Assembly (NCBI GenBank): GCA_020631735.1
Contig: CM036168.1
Location: 95,150,932-95,214,931 of the forward strand
Direction: 5' to 3'
DNA from: Saccharum officinarum
Taxonomy: Eukaryota; Streptophyta; Magnoliopsida; Poales; Poaceae
Length of the DNA: 64,000 bases
The notes under the pieces were generated by a model. The model ran no database searches. It was given only the letters and a program-made list of their open reading frames with translations, and was not told the DNA's origin. Positions 1 through 10,862 of the stretch are shown piece by piece (positions within the stretch are counted from its first letter, which is position 1; every line of letters begins with the position of its first letter). A program made the translations under genes and the position numbers.

Positions 1-1
1 C

Positions 2-592
2 GCGCTGCAGGGACTTCATCTTGAAGTTGGCCGCGAAGGAGAGGAGGTACAGGTTCCAGAGCAGGTTGCCGGCGTCGCGCCGTCGGAGGCCGGCGTCGGC
101 CACGAACGCGCCGAGCCTGTAGTACTTCTGCTGTGAGATGTACGCGGACGCCACGGCGCGGATGACGCCACGGGTGATGAGCAGCCCGGTCTTCTTGTGC
201 CGGCGGTAGGCCGCCTCCATCTGCGGGATGGTTCCGGCGGCCGCGTAGGCCCGGACGAAGGCGTCCCCGGTCGCGGCGTCGACGCGGAGGCCAAGGCGGC
301 CCATTTCTAGCACGGCGTCCTCCATGCGCGCGAGCTCGCCCGCGGCGCCGAGGCAGGAGACGGCGAGCGGGTAGAGCGCGCGCGCCGCGCCGCGGTCCCG
401 CGCCGAGAGCTCGCGCACGGCGAGTAGGATCTCGTCGAAGCGGCCGAGGCGCGCGTACGCCTGGAGGAGGCGCGGCGCCGCGGCGGGGAGGCACGGCGCG
501 GCGGAGCTGTGCAGGAGCTGCGCCCAGAGGGACCGTGCCTCCGCAAAGTCCCCTGCCTCGGCGCGCGCGACCATTAGGGCCGCCGCGTCCAT
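2..592 (-). CDS. PPR-like protein, N-terminal part (partial gene)
   Basis: An open frame starts at the ATG at 592 and runs 197 codons to the window edge without a stop. The rest of the gene lies outside the window. The protein is Ala/Leu/Arg-rich and shows helical-pair repeats of roughly 35 residues, with segments such as AGDFAEARSLWAQLL, LGRFDEILLAVREL, AGELARMEDAVLEMGRLG and AGTIPQMEAAYRRHKKTG. These have the spacing and G-x-x-x-x-A pattern of plant P-type pentatricopeptide repeats, which bind organellar RNA. No clear transit peptide is visible at this start. Codon third positions are strongly GC-rich, as in many grass genes. The ATG is the first in the frame, and the DNA upstream (593-800) is GC-rich and could be 5' UTR. 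PPR assignment is by repeat pattern only; another helical-repeat protein is possible. Confidence 0.7.
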   Translation of the reverse strand, partial: MDAAALMVARAEAGDFAEARSLWAQLLHSSAAPCLPAAAPRLLQAYARLGRFDEILLAVRELSARDRGAARALYPLAVSCLGAAGELARMEDAVLEMGRLGLRVDAATGDAFVRAYAAAGTIPQMEAAYRRHKKTGLLITRGVIRAVASAYISQQKYYRLGAFVADAGLRRRDAGNLLWNLYLLSFAANFKMKSLQR

Positions 593-950
593 GGCGTCCG
601 GAGCGGCGGCTCTTAGACGGGCCACGGCAGCGGGACGCCGAGGCGGAGTCTGCGCGCGCGTCGAGACCTGTCGAGCGGAGGACGGAGCAAGACGATGAGT
701 GGATGAGGGGGAAGGAGAGGGTGCAGGAGGAAGCGCCCGACATGGTGGGAGTAGCAGCGAGCACATCTCATCGTCTCCACGGCTCAGTCCTCTGGTGAAG
801 CTGTCAACTCAAACCATGCTTGTCCACTCGGGTGTCACATGAGAATGAGGCGATGAGGATAAAGATCATAGACGTTTTGACTTTTGAGAGATGTAATAAA
901 CAATAATCCAATATATAATCCCAGTTAAATAGTAAATGTTGTTACTCTTA
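593..950. other. 5' flank of the PPR-like gene
   Basis: GC-rich up to about 800, then AT-rich. This is probably the 5' UTR and promoter of the minus-strand gene ending at 592. I see no unambiguous TATA box and no other gene. Confidence 0.3.
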
Positions 951-1190
951 CTCCCTAAAAAAAGTCATTCTCACTTTCTAAAAAGTCAAACTTTTAACTT
1001 TGACCAAATATATTTAACAAAATATTAATATTTATGGTACATAATTAGTATACAGATCATTGAATATACTTTCATATTAGACTTATTTGGAGACATGAAT
1101 GTTGCACGTATTTTCTATAAACCTAGTTAAAGTTAAATAAATTTGACTAACACGATTCCCGTAACGACTCTAATTTTGAGCCGGAGGGAA
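951..1190. repeat. Stowaway-like MITE (diverged)
   Basis: A 240-bp AT-rich element begins CTCCCTAAAA and ends GCCGGAGGGAA, giving imperfect inverted ends of the CTCCCTCCG type. It lies between TA dinucleotides (949-950 and 1191-1192). The interior (loss of transcription-length ORFs, tracts such as TTTGACCAAATATATTT) matches the common grass Tc1/mariner-derived Stowaway type. Confidence 0.6.
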
Positions 1191-1237
1191 TAGTTCTTAG
1201 GCATATCTGCCGTCCAGAAAATTCCACAACAAAATAG

Positions 1238-1499
1238 GGCCTCGTTTAGTTCGGTGAATTGGAGAGAAATACACTGTATCTGAATTCCTGTAGCATTTTA
1301 TTTGTATTTGGTAAAAATTATCTAAATTTTGACTAACTAGGCTTAAAATGTTCATCTCGCAAAGTACAACAAAACTGTGCAATTAGTTTTTGATTTCATC
1401 AACATTTAGTACTCCATGCATATGCCGACATTTTGATGTGACAGAGAATCTTCTTTTTGCATAGTGAAATTTGGGGAGAACGAGGGACTAAACCAGGGC
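1238..1499. repeat. Tourist-like MITE
   Basis: A 262-bp element with ends GGCCTCGTTTAG and CTAAACCAGGGC, flanked by TAG on both sides (1235-1237 and 1500-1502). It shares its interior (AATTAGTTTTTGATTTCATC, CTCCATGCAT, GATGTGACAG) with the copies at 15511, 43683, 46324 and 46893. A 3-bp target duplication and these ends fit PIF/Harbinger-derived MITEs. Confidence 0.65.
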
Positions 1500-1666
1500 T
1501 AGATTGCAATTGCAACTGCTGAACCTTCAGTCACAGGCATATCAAGTCTGAATTTCAGCGTGAAACATCCAGTAATGATTGACGTCTGACGGAAAACTGG
1601 CAGTTCCATGTTCCAGAAAGGCTCACATGGCATCTCTGATTGCAAAACAAATTCCATTCCAGCGTA

Positions 1667-1902
1667 CTCCCTCTGTCCCAGAATATCTGTTATTTTCGTT
1701 TTTCGAAAAACAATTTTAACAAAATATATATTAAAAAATATTAATATTTATAGTACATAATTAATATTATTGAAAAAAATCTTTGAATATAGTTTTTTAA
1801 TAAATTTATTTGGAGATACAAATATTGCATGCATTTTTTAAAAATCGAGTCAACCTTACAGCACAAAAATAAAAAAAACGACATATTCTAGGACGGAGAT
1901 AG
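1667..1902. repeat. Stowaway-like MITE
   Basis: Begins CTCCCTCTGTCCCAGAATAT and ends CATATTCTAGGACGGAGATAG, so the ends are imperfect inverted repeats, between TA dinucleotides. It shares interior motifs with the element at 951. Confidence 0.7.
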
Positions 1903-2345
1903 TACTGTATTCTCAATATGATGACTTTCGAGCATAAGCGAACATAGGCATGCAACCACAAACAGTAAACTACACATGAACCAGAACACCAGTAAATCAT
2001 AACAGACTACGGATGACATAAACAGTAAACCTTTCAATGTCCAATCGGACCAGAACACCAGATCATGAACCCAGCGACCAAAGCCGATCCCCAGGGGAGC
2101 ATTACATTAATCAATCGCAAGTCACATAGAATACATCTCTTACTCTGTTAAAGTGACTACTCAACAGAATTAGACAAGGAAAATGGTCAATGGTACAATA
2201 AGAAGATAGTGGCACAATCCCGCGGCGAGAAGAGAACAAGAACTCTCACACAAATAGTACATGAACCACAAAATAAAAAACAGGGCGAGGATGGCCAGGC
2301 TTGCACAAAACAAGCTGAACACTACAAACGCCTTCCTCTTCAACT
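1903..2345. other. Spacer and probable 3' UTR of the minus-strand gene
   Basis: AT-rich non-coding DNA. The part next to 2346 is probably the 3' UTR of the Gln/Ala-rich gene on the minus strand. No other feature recognised. Confidence 0.3.
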
Positions 2346-2639
2346 CTAGTTGTAGTACATAAGCTGCTGGGCTGATGACTGGTTCGGGTAGCCATCGTAG
2401 AGGGCCTGGGAACCAGCAGCAGCAAGAAGACCTGCAGAAACCTGACCCGCGAGACCATGCTGGCCAGCAATCTGCCCGGCTGCAGCCTGGCTTAAGGCAA
2501 GCTGCCTCTGATAAGCAAGAAGTTCTGCTGCCGTGAAACCTTGCGGAACACCTGGCATTGCTACAGCAGGCTGGTATGGAGCAACTGGAGGGGGTAGGGG
2601 CTTGGAAGTTGTCCCAGGTGGAGTTGGTTTGTTACCCCA
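2346..2639 (-). CDS. C-terminal exon of a Pro/Ala/Gln-rich protein, truncated by a transposon
   Basis: On the minus strand a frame with host-like composition runs from about 2639 to a stop at 2346. It encodes a Pro-rich stretch ([17 protein letters not shown]), then an Ala/Gln/Leu-rich helix ([19 protein letters not shown]) and ends [15 protein letters not shown]. Low-complexity tails of this kind are common in plant RNA-binding and splicing-associated proteins, but I do not recognise the family. The frame is stopped immediately upstream by a TAG that belongs to a Helitron-like terminus (CTAG at 2640-2643). I found no further coding exon of this gene upstream, so the remainder is either far away or lost. 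The ATG inside this block (2558) is probably an internal Met. Either a real terminal exon of an interrupted gene or a gene fragment. Confidence 0.5.
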   Translation of the reverse strand, partial: WGNKPTPPGTTSKPLPPPVAPYQPAVAMPGVPQGFTAAELLAYQRQLALSQAAAGQIAGQHGLAGQVSAGLLAAAGSQALYDGYPNQSSAQQLMYYN

Positions 2640-2667
2640 CTAGTGGCAAACGCGCGCCCTGCGCGCG
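2640..2667 (-). mobile_element. Helitron-like 3' terminus
   Basis: Reading the minus strand, a 7-bp-stem hairpin (CGCGCGC-AGG-GCGCGCG, 2667-2651) is followed by TTTGCCA and then CTAG at 2643-2640, and the next host base is T. Helitrons end in a short GC-rich hairpin followed by CTRR and insert between A and T, so all expected 3' signals are here. The 5' TC end was not identified, so the extent of the element (toward higher coordinates) is unknown. Confidence 0.5.
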
Positions 2668-2749
2668 AGGGTAAGGACGCTGGCGAGATCTATTCATGTG
2701 TGATGCACACATGTAGACGTGATTGTTTGCAAGTAAGATATGCACATCG

Positions 2750-2751
<2 letters not shown>

Positions 2752-2837
<86 letters not shown>
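2752..2837. repeat. (TA)n microsatellite, about 43 units
   Basis: An uninterrupted run of TA dinucleotides. The ORFs that read Ile-Tyr repeats across it are artefacts. Confidence 0.98.
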
Positions 2838-2838
<1 letters not shown>

Positions 2839-5800
2839 CTTCATTAAAACATAGCGAGTTTTGATGTGGGCAACATAGTGAGGTTTGCTGATTGCTTAGG
2901 GAAATAAACTGGGAATCCAAAGGAATCAGAACAATTAAACATTTTTAAACCAAAAGCTCACATGAAACTTCGCTATGTCCCGGTATGAGGTTCTTAGCAT
3001 GTTTTAAACTAAGGTATACCAACAATTAAGGAACAAATATGTATGGTTGTCTAAATTGACAAAGCTAATTTCAAAAGTCGACCGACATCCATTGTTATCT
3101 TTGTAGTGTCGTAATTATCCATGGCTTGCAACCTTAGAGGTGATACAAACTTTGGTACAGTGTGCACATCTTACTGCTGTAGTTTATGGCCAGGCCACTT
3201 CCATCTGGCAAGTCTATAGAACGTATGGAAGATGGAAGGAAATGAGTATATACAATGATGTCTTAGAATTTTAGGAATGTAGGTGAACATAGTTTTATTG
3301 AAAAGCTAAACAAAAGGTAAAATGTAGTCAAAGAAATGGAGAAAAAAGCTAGCTACAGAGGAAGCCTTATCAAAAGTTGTAACTCTTATTTATCTATATT
3401 ATCATAGGTAAAAATGTAAGTTATCTCTGGAGGTAGGGTCAGCTGGCTTGAAACATTGTAGTTAATTAGGAAATGTGAGGTTTGCAGTACATCAAAATTC
3501 CTCTTGCACGTGAATTTTTAAGCAATGCTTTGTCCTTTTGTGTACCTCGACAAAGATGAAAGGACAACCTTAACAGAGGATCATGTAGAGAATGATTGAT
3601 TTCTTGTTTACCTTCTAGTGCTTGATGACAGTCAATTTGAGATCTGCAGCCATTTCCTTAGTCCTAGATGTTCAACCATTGGCCTGAAGATCATAATATG
3701 AAAGAGCACCATATCAGTCGGTAGCTGTACAAAGGAGTAGTAGCAAGCAGACAGAGAAGGCGGGCAAAAATGTAGCATTAGCAGCCATCACACCGAATGC
3801 AAGAAAATGTAATGTGAACATTTCCACAAAAGAGAGTAAAATAAGGAGAGAGAGCATGGATCTAATAACAATTAAATGGTTGTCAGTACCTGAAACAGCC
3901 CAACCATCAGTGAGAAAGGTGTACTTGCTAGAGTTGGTAATCAGCAATTTAACATGATACCAGGTAGTACTTGACTGCCTGTCAATGAATGTATACGAAA
4001 TGTTGGCCGGTCAACAAAGAATGGACAAACATGCAAACTCATAGTTCTTTAATCGGTAAACAAAGAATGGACAAACATGCAAACTCATAGTTCTTTAATC
4101 GGTACTCTAAAAGGAAATGTACTTATACTGACAATCTGATAACTGTTTTACTAACAGACCCAAGCAAGTATGTGCTGTGGAAGCATATAATTCCAGGTAT
4201 TTCTACGATGAAGATTTAAAAAAACAGGTGAGGAGAAAACCAAAAAGATGCAATACTCCATCTATCCATGAAATGGGCTCTGGTTGGCATCCTCCCTTCT
4301 CTCTGCAGCAGTAGACCTGCAATGTTTATATCTGCTTGAGTACAGGCTGCGAACGATCAAATTATTTGACAGAAATAACATATTCCATGAACAATGTCGT
4401 GCAATAACTCTTTACCTTCATTGATAATTCATAAAAGGAAAAAGTTCATTAATGTATGGCAATACAGCATTAAAATGTATATACTATAATCAATTTTTTC
4501 ATTAACATAGTATTCTACTAAAGGTACCATTTGACGTGATGTGGAAAAGTTATAAAATCTCTCGCACACCATCAGAACACTGGTGATTACCAAAAAAAAT
4601 TAACCATTAAATTTTCTAGTAAACAATTTAAACTGAGACATGGGAGTAGGAGAGTATTCCTCTTTCCTCTTAATGGAATGGTGAACATAAGCTGCAAATA
4701 TATTTTTGAATATGCAGATACAGAGAATTACAGGAATTGCTATCCACACCTCTAAGGATCTTGCCATAGGAAACAACTATGGTTAACATAGGAAGTGTAA
4801 TAGCAACCAGACCACATTAAGCCAACCTATATAAACAGCAGGATAATTCTCTGTTTTTGTAGCAGCATGTTTCATACTCTTGACCAAGATATAAAAATTT
4901 CACTACTGATAAATATGAACAACGTACAAAAGTGACGATGTTACTAATAGTAACAGGATGTTATTAGTAGAATACACATATACAAAAAACAAATATAATA
5001 GCGTAAGAATACTGAGGCCTCAGTACTATAATACAGCCACTTCATAAAAAATAAAAACACATACTGAGGTATGTAGCAATACGATAAGGAAAATCAAAAC
5101 CTAACCCACCAAAGGTGATGACAGCCTCAGGAAAACTAACATGTATACTGAACTACGTAGCAGCAGCGTCCACGCATATGGCACATCAGCAGAGAGGGAG
5201 AGTGACAACCAGGTAGTGTTAGAAGATCAGAATTGCAACTAAATACAAGAAGCCATAAACAAATGTTGAGCTAACAAATAATTTGTTTTTGTGAAAACTA
5301 TCATTCAAAAAGTGCAGCAACTGCAAAAGGAAAACCTAAATGTGTCCACTAATCTATAATCAAACCTCATAGCCTAATAAGCTACTTTAGAAGTTTGAGT
5401 TTCGTACAGAGCAAAATTTTTGGCCCAACAGAGCCATGGTGGGGATAGGTGAGTTCACAGTTGAAAAATACATATTGAATCATTCGATGTAGAACTGAGT
5501 ACTGATAAACCTCAATGTAAGGAGACCGGAGATACACAACCAATTTTCTGAACCAAACTGCTATTTTACAATGCAAGCCCTGATGCTAACATGCAAGTAC
5601 TTGACATGGACAAAAGAATTGGTTGATCTGCACTTTCATTTGATCCTCCTGGTATGAATTAGGAAACAATGAATTATACGATCCGATCCTTTGATTTCCA
5701 GCAACGACGAGGATGAAGTGAGAGACCTTTTTTTGGTTAGGAAAATCTCAGACTTGGCAGGCTTAAATCCCAACCATAGAATCCCTCCATTAAATTAAAT

Positions 5801-6600
5801 CAAGCAAGGAAAAGCTGAAGGAAACCACTGTGCAAAATATGAAAGCCATTGCTAATTAGGCACTTACATTGTAGTCTTTTAGTATAAGCCTCGAGAGTAG
5901 CTCTAATTTCCTTGATGAACGTACCAAAGGAAAACAGTCAGTATAATGTGCATTGCAATAATCTTGAAAAAAATGGGGCAAGGTTGTGGCATGAAACAAA
6001 AAAAGCATCATGCTCCATTGCTGACGCCAACCATAGATGGATCTTATCATTAGCACAACGAAGCATTATGTACGTGGTAGCCTGGTAGGCCAGGAAAGAG
6101 CTATAAAGTACAAGCGCTTGATGTCCAGGCTGTTTGTGACAAGGCTTGTACTGCATTTGCTGCTTACCAGGGACGTACAAAGGGCTTTGTGCACAAAAGA
6201 GGAAGTCAGTAAGCGCAAAGCTTGCCCCTGAAAATCTTGTAGTTGAGGAAGCGCACGCTACAGGAAAAAATTGGGATTCAGAACAAGATGAAGAAGAGCA
6301 GCACACACTGCAGGTTATCTCTCTACTAAACTAAATCACACCCAAAGTACCTGTGCTAGCAACCCTGCAACTCATGGCCTCAGCTGCTATTGAGTATGGA
6401 GGTTCCCATGTATGAACGGCCTGTAAGTGCGAGATGTACACATGTATATATCTGTCAGAATCGAAAAGGTGAAGAATTGATGTAAGAAATAACAAATTGG
6501 TAACTGGAAAATTCACTCACAACTCAGCTACTGTTTTATCATAGATTCAACATCAGCCTCTTTGGAAATATCTCCTGCAAAGGTCCCAGGCCTCGAGATG
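2838..6600. other. Non-coding AT-rich region, possible Helitron interior or introns
   Basis: No coding exon with host-like composition was found on either strand. One exon-like but non-coding block on the minus strand (about 3690 to 3622) has a plausible acceptor (TCTTCAG) and donor (AAG-GTAAAC). If the terminus at 2640 is a Helitron, this may be its cargo. The 6319 region (TCTCTACTAAACTAAATC) resembles Helitron 5' ends but is on the opposite strand. Confidence 0.3.
4013..4104. repeat. 46-bp tandem duplication
   Basis: The block beginning AACAAAGAATGGACAAACAT is present twice in a row, starting at 4013 and 4059, with essentially no differences, so the duplication is recent. Confidence 0.9.
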
Positions 6601-6790
6601 CTTGAATCCGTATAATTCACCCAAAAATAAAAAATCCAAAAGAAATCCCCACAGCAGGGGCAGGCCAATCGGCCAGCCGACCGCAGAAAGCAGGGGCCAA
6701 AGGATGGCGCGTGGCTGGTGCTGTCCGCCTGATGCCGCTGCATGAGTCGAAGAAGGAGGAGAAGAGAGTGAAATACCGGTAGATGCAGCC

Positions 6791-7064
6791 GGCGAGCTTT
6801 GCTGGTGCCAAAGAGGCAGCTAGGGCTTCTTCGCGGGGGGGGGGGGAGACGCGTTCGCGGCCACCGATGGGGCAGGGTCGCGCCCCTCCATGGCCGGCGA
6901 CGTCCACCGTAGTGGCCCACGCGCGGTGCCCGGCGAGCTTGGGCACTGCCAAAGAGGCAGCTAGGGTTTCTTCGCCAGGGGAAGCTGCGTTCGCGGGCAC
7001 CGGTGGGGCAGGGTCGCACCCCTCCATGGCCGGCGACGGCCACCGCCGTGGCCCACACGCGGTG
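6791..7064. repeat. 141-bp imperfect tandem duplication
   Basis: Two units starting at 6791 and 6932 share GGCGAGCTT, AAAGAGGCAGCTAGGG, GGGGCAGGGTCGC and CCCCTCCATGGCCGGCGACG in the same order and spacing, with scattered substitutions. A poly(G) run (about 6837-6849) lies in the first unit. Confidence 0.85.
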
Positions 7065-8515
7065 CTGCGCCACAGAGCGCGCCGCACGACCATCCGGCGT
7101 CGCTGGGCCCCCAGCAGCACACACGGCGCAGGGAGACCGGAGAGAGGGGCATGGCCTGTTGGGCCGGTCGCCTCGCCCAGGCCGCGCGAGGAGCGGAGAG
7201 AAAGCGAAACCGGAGATTAGAGAGGGAGAGGGAGAGAGGAGCCCGCACGGAGGATGGGGGGAGAGGAGGAGGAGGGCGGCTGCCGCGCCGAGGGATGGGA
7301 AGGGAAGAGACGGGGGAGAGAGAGGAGCTGGAGGCCTCGTATTGGCGTGGGAGCGGAGGACTCGAGGTTTCGCGAAACCACGAACACGGAGGTACCGATG
7401 ACAATGTCGTCAACAGGGAACACCACAAAATCTGGACGTCCAAGCCGAGATCGAACGACCGGAATGAATTTTGCTAACGTGGATAGGCTGGTTACTCGGC
7501 GACCGGTTCACCTTTGTAGAGTTTAGATTTTCTCCTCCCGTTTCTCTCTCCTCCTCACAACCACAGACGACGCATCGTTATCCTCTCTTTTCCATCACTG
7601 CAAGCCCCGCGCGGCGCCGAACCTCCTGGGGTCATCACTCCTCATCAGCACGCACGCGCACGGCCTCGCCGGAGCACAGGCACTCCGCCTCGCCCGTCGC
7701 GCTCGCAGTCGTGATCCACCTCCACCTCAACCTTGCCGTCACGTCCGCGCTTCACCTCGCTGTCGCCCCGTCCGTGCTTCGTCTCGCCGACGTGTCCACG
7801 CGGCCTCGCTCACCCGCGCCGGGGCAAAAGAGTCCGGGACCTGCTCGATGTCAAGGGGAGCCGGTGGGAGCTCGATTTTTTGGCTCCAACCCACAGCACT
7901 GGTACGTGAGAGCGCGAAAGGAGATCCTTCGTCGGAGTTGTTCTCTTTCTACCCGTTTGGTTGCCAGAGCCGCAGAACAGCTCCAGGAGCTACTTTGGGA
8001 GCCATACCAAACGGCCTCTCATTTCCACTTCTCACCTGCGGCTGCTTACCAGTTACAACTGCCCCATTCTGCCACCAGAGTAGAAGGAAACCAGGCCACC
8101 AAGGGCGTGTTTGCCACCTTGGTTCTGCCTAGCCCGGCCGAGTGGCCTGGCTACGGCCAGCCTAAGCTCGGCTCGAATGGTGCAGCATCGTTTGTTTGAT
8201 CTCCCGTTCCTTCTGAGCCAGGTTGAGTTGGGATACGGTGACTGTGCAGGTGACGTTACCTCTCTCCACTCTCTCTCTTGTCGGCATTTCGTCGAGCACT
8301 TGCCAGGCGTCGTGCTCCAGCTATTTCTCCACCGCAGCCATCGCCGGAGACGTCCTCGTCGTAGCCGCAGCTCGTGCTCGGTGGCCTCCTTGCGTTCCAG
8401 TAGGTCGTCCATGCATGTCCAGCTTGAGCACCGGCATGGACGACATGGTCGGCATCGGCCGGCGACACCATGCCCAGCTTGAGCACTGGCGCGGGAGAGG
8501 TGGCTCGCCGGCGCT

Positions 8516-8547
8516 GGGGGAGGGGAGGGGAGGGGAGGGGAGGGGGC
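8516..8547 (+). repeat. (GGGGA)n tract, G-quadruplex candidate
   Basis: Six successive G4-G5 runs separated by single A residues. Four or more such runs are enough to form an intramolecular quadruplex. Confidence 0.85.
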
Positions 8548-8797
8548 GGACGCCGCTGCAGGATAGGAGTTGGTGGTGGCGCTCTCAGGGGCGGAACCGG
8601 GGGCTAGCAGGGGCCTTGTCCCGCCTAAGTACAGTAGATTTATTTAAATACCTATATAAATATTTGTATTTATAACATAAAAAATATTAATTTCACCTAA
8701 TTTTTTTTATTAAAATATGATGATTTTGGTTAGAAATAGTGTAGATTTTTTTGAAAATTTGTTAAAACATATAATTATATATATTTTATCATACTAT

Positions 8798-9191
8798 GGT
8801 CAGTAAGATTCTCTCCTCTATACTCAACTCTCCCGCACCTATCCATCCTCTATATCATTCTCTATCCACTCTATCTACTGTGGGACCTACTTGTCACTTT
8901 ATCTAAATATATCCATCTGTGATCTAGTTTTGAAGGATTTATTGAGACGAAATTAATGGTGTAATCGAAATTTAATTTGGATTTTTGGTTTGTGAGTTAT
9001 AGTATTTTTTCCTTTGTTTAGCTAGTGGGGCCCGTCACTGCCCACTATAGAGTAAGCATTGTATCACTTTAAATATAGAGTAAGAAAAAGGATAGAGCAT
9101 CGTTTTAGAGTACCCAGTGCAGCCGTTTTTACTCTATATTCATACTCTAAAGCTTTAGAGTATCGTTTTAGAGTACCCACTACGGGTAGTC
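8798..9191 (+). repeat. Tourist-like MITE, left end truncated
   Basis: This is the inverted homologue of the element at 11625-12063. It carries the same interior (ATTTTTGGTTTGTGAGTTATA, CTCTAAAGCTTTAGAGTAT) and the right end ACTACGGGTAGT followed by TAA. The opposite terminal repeat is missing at its left edge. Confidence 0.7.
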
Positions 9192-9440
9192 TAAGTGGCT
9201 AACACTACTCGAGATTTTAGTATAAATAAGGTGATCCACGTAGAGTAGAAAAATATTAAGACTACTATCACATAATGTAAACTATCACTATTTATGATTT
9301 ACAAAGAAACTTTTTTTACTTTTATCGTACCTCATCTTTATTTTCTCTCCCTCTTCTTTTTTAGCATAGACCACCTTCTCTTTCTCCAAGCAGATATAGC
9401 TTTTGCAAGCTATTATAATAAGTGTAGAGCACCTACGAAC

Positions 9441-9712
9441 GAGCTGTTAGCTCGGTGGTTGAGTCGCTTGGTGATGGCGCTCATTGCCCGCGTTCGTTCG
9501 CATGGGGTTTTCCCCTAGCTTTATTTTAGGTTCTGAACAACTAGCGTGGCGCTACAATGGGACTACGACGTGCCCGTCGTTTATGAGGTTTGGTGTAGCT
9601 TCGGTGATTTCCAAAAGGACGCTGGTGGTATATAGGTCCTAGATCTAGGGGTGTGCGTGCGTATGGTGTGAGTTACGTAGAGTTCAGATACTACAACAAC
9701 TTGTATACTAGG
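9441..9712 (+). mobile_element. tRNA-derived SINE
   Basis: The head contains a polymerase III A-box-like TAGCTCGGTGGTTGAG (9448) and, about 45 bp on, a degenerate B-box-like GCGTTCGTTCGC. The body continues to a CTACAACAACTTG-type end. No ORF is present. The layout fits Au/p-SINE-type elements of grasses; exact family unknown. Confidence 0.55.
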
Positions 9713-9842
9713 AGTTCATGCTAAAAAAAAAGTGTATCCGACCGTACATGCCACCTAGGCTAACAGTAAAAAACAGCGTTGGGCACAGTAACAGGCAACA
9801 GGAAAAGCTATGGCTCACAGCGAAAGCAACAGGAAAAAGTTT

Positions 9843-10136
9843 GGTGTTTGGATCAGGGTGCTAAAGTTTAGCACATATCATATTGAATGTTTGGACGCAT
9901 GCATGGAAGATTAAATATAAACTAAAAAAATAATTAATTGCACAGATTGCGACTAATTTGCGAGATGAATTTTTTAAGCCTAATTAGTCTATAATTTGAC
10001 AGTGTTATGCTACAGTAAACATATGTTAATGATAGATTAATTAGTCTTAATAAATTCATCTCACGGTTTACTACGAAATATGTAATTTATTTTTTTATTA
10101 GTATCAAATACTTTATGCGAAATGTGACAAAACACC
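9843..10136. repeat. Tourist/Harbinger-type MITE, partial
   Basis: Starts GTGTTTGGATCAGGGTGCTA and contains motifs of the grass GTTTGGATCC family (CTTAATAAATTCATCTCAC, GTTTACTACGAAATATG). The right terminus is not clear. Confidence 0.5.
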
Positions 10137-10666
10137 CCTCCCCTACCCGAGCCGTTCCCTTTTATCTTCCACGTCAGCTCGCGCTTGCGTCACCACAACG
10201 CCTCGCCTCGCCGACGCCACCCTTTTCCGGCTCGCTGATCATACGTTGGCCCCACACGCCAGAGACGGGGGAAGAACAATAAAAAACCACGCGAAGCAGA
10301 GCACCTGCGGCCACAGACCTCCCTGCCGCGCGGGACCCGCCTGTCAGCAAAACGATAACCCCCAATCACACGACGCGGCCATGACTCGGCGCCGCGGATA
10401 GGGATGGGAATGGGGCGCCTGGGAATTTTTTATTTTTCGCAATAATTTAAATCCACTCCGTCCCATCCCCGGCCCTAGCCTAGGCTATCCGGCGCTCCGG
10501 TGACCGTCCCAGCGGCCAGCGCCCACCCACTCCGACCCATGCCGTCCCCCGTCTATCACTGGCATGTGGGCTCACGTACTGCAGCGTCCTTTTCCCTCTC
10601 CTTCCGTGGACCCGGTTGTGGCACGGGGGAGCAGTAGGCGGGCCCCACCTTGGGCCAACCGCGGTG

Positions 10667-10673
10667 TATAAAG
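10667..10673 (+). promoter_or_regulatory. TATA box of the 10863 gene
   Basis: TATAAAG lies 196 bp before the ATG at 10863 in a GC-rich promoter, which would place transcription start near 10700 and give a 5' UTR of about 165 nt. Confidence 0.55.
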
Positions 10674-10862
10674 ACCTGTCCCACGCGCCAATCCCCTCCC
10701 TGTTCTGTTAGCTGTCCGGCGTCCTGTTCCCTTCCGCCACGTCTCTCCTCTGCTCCTCTCCTCGCCTGCGCGCCGCTGATCGATCGACCGCGAGTCAAAG
10801 GGCGAGGACGCCTCCACCTCTTCTTCCAAAAAAAGCAACCCAGCGAGCCAAGCAAAGAAAGC

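Larger units (their letters stand above)
6601..8797. other. GC-rich region without a convincing gene
   Basis: Several long overlapping frames exist on both strands between 6780 and 8680 because GC-rich DNA has few stops. None shows a recognisable domain. The minus strand around 6990-7450 looks like a plant 5' UTR (CTAGCTGCC and CT-rich tracts), so a first exon is possible. The plus-strand 242-codon frame 7471-8199 is low complexity and I do not support it as a gene. 8680-8797 is AT-rich spacer. Confidence 0.3.

Noticed and set aside
2632..2920. Frames with Ile-Tyr repeats
   Set aside because: Translation of the (TA)n microsatellite.
5938..6306. 122-codon minus-strand frame
   Set aside because: Cys/Ser-rich, no family features, no host-like codon bias.
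6319..6336. Helitron 5' end partnering the terminus at 2640
   Set aside because: TCTCTACTAAACTAAATC is on the plus strand whereas the 3' terminus is on the minus strand, so they cannot be the two ends of one element.
7471..8199. 242-codon plus-strand frame
   Set aside because: Low-complexity Arg/Ser/Pro-rich sequence from GC-rich DNA, no domain, and overlapped by long frames on both strands. Not supported as a gene.
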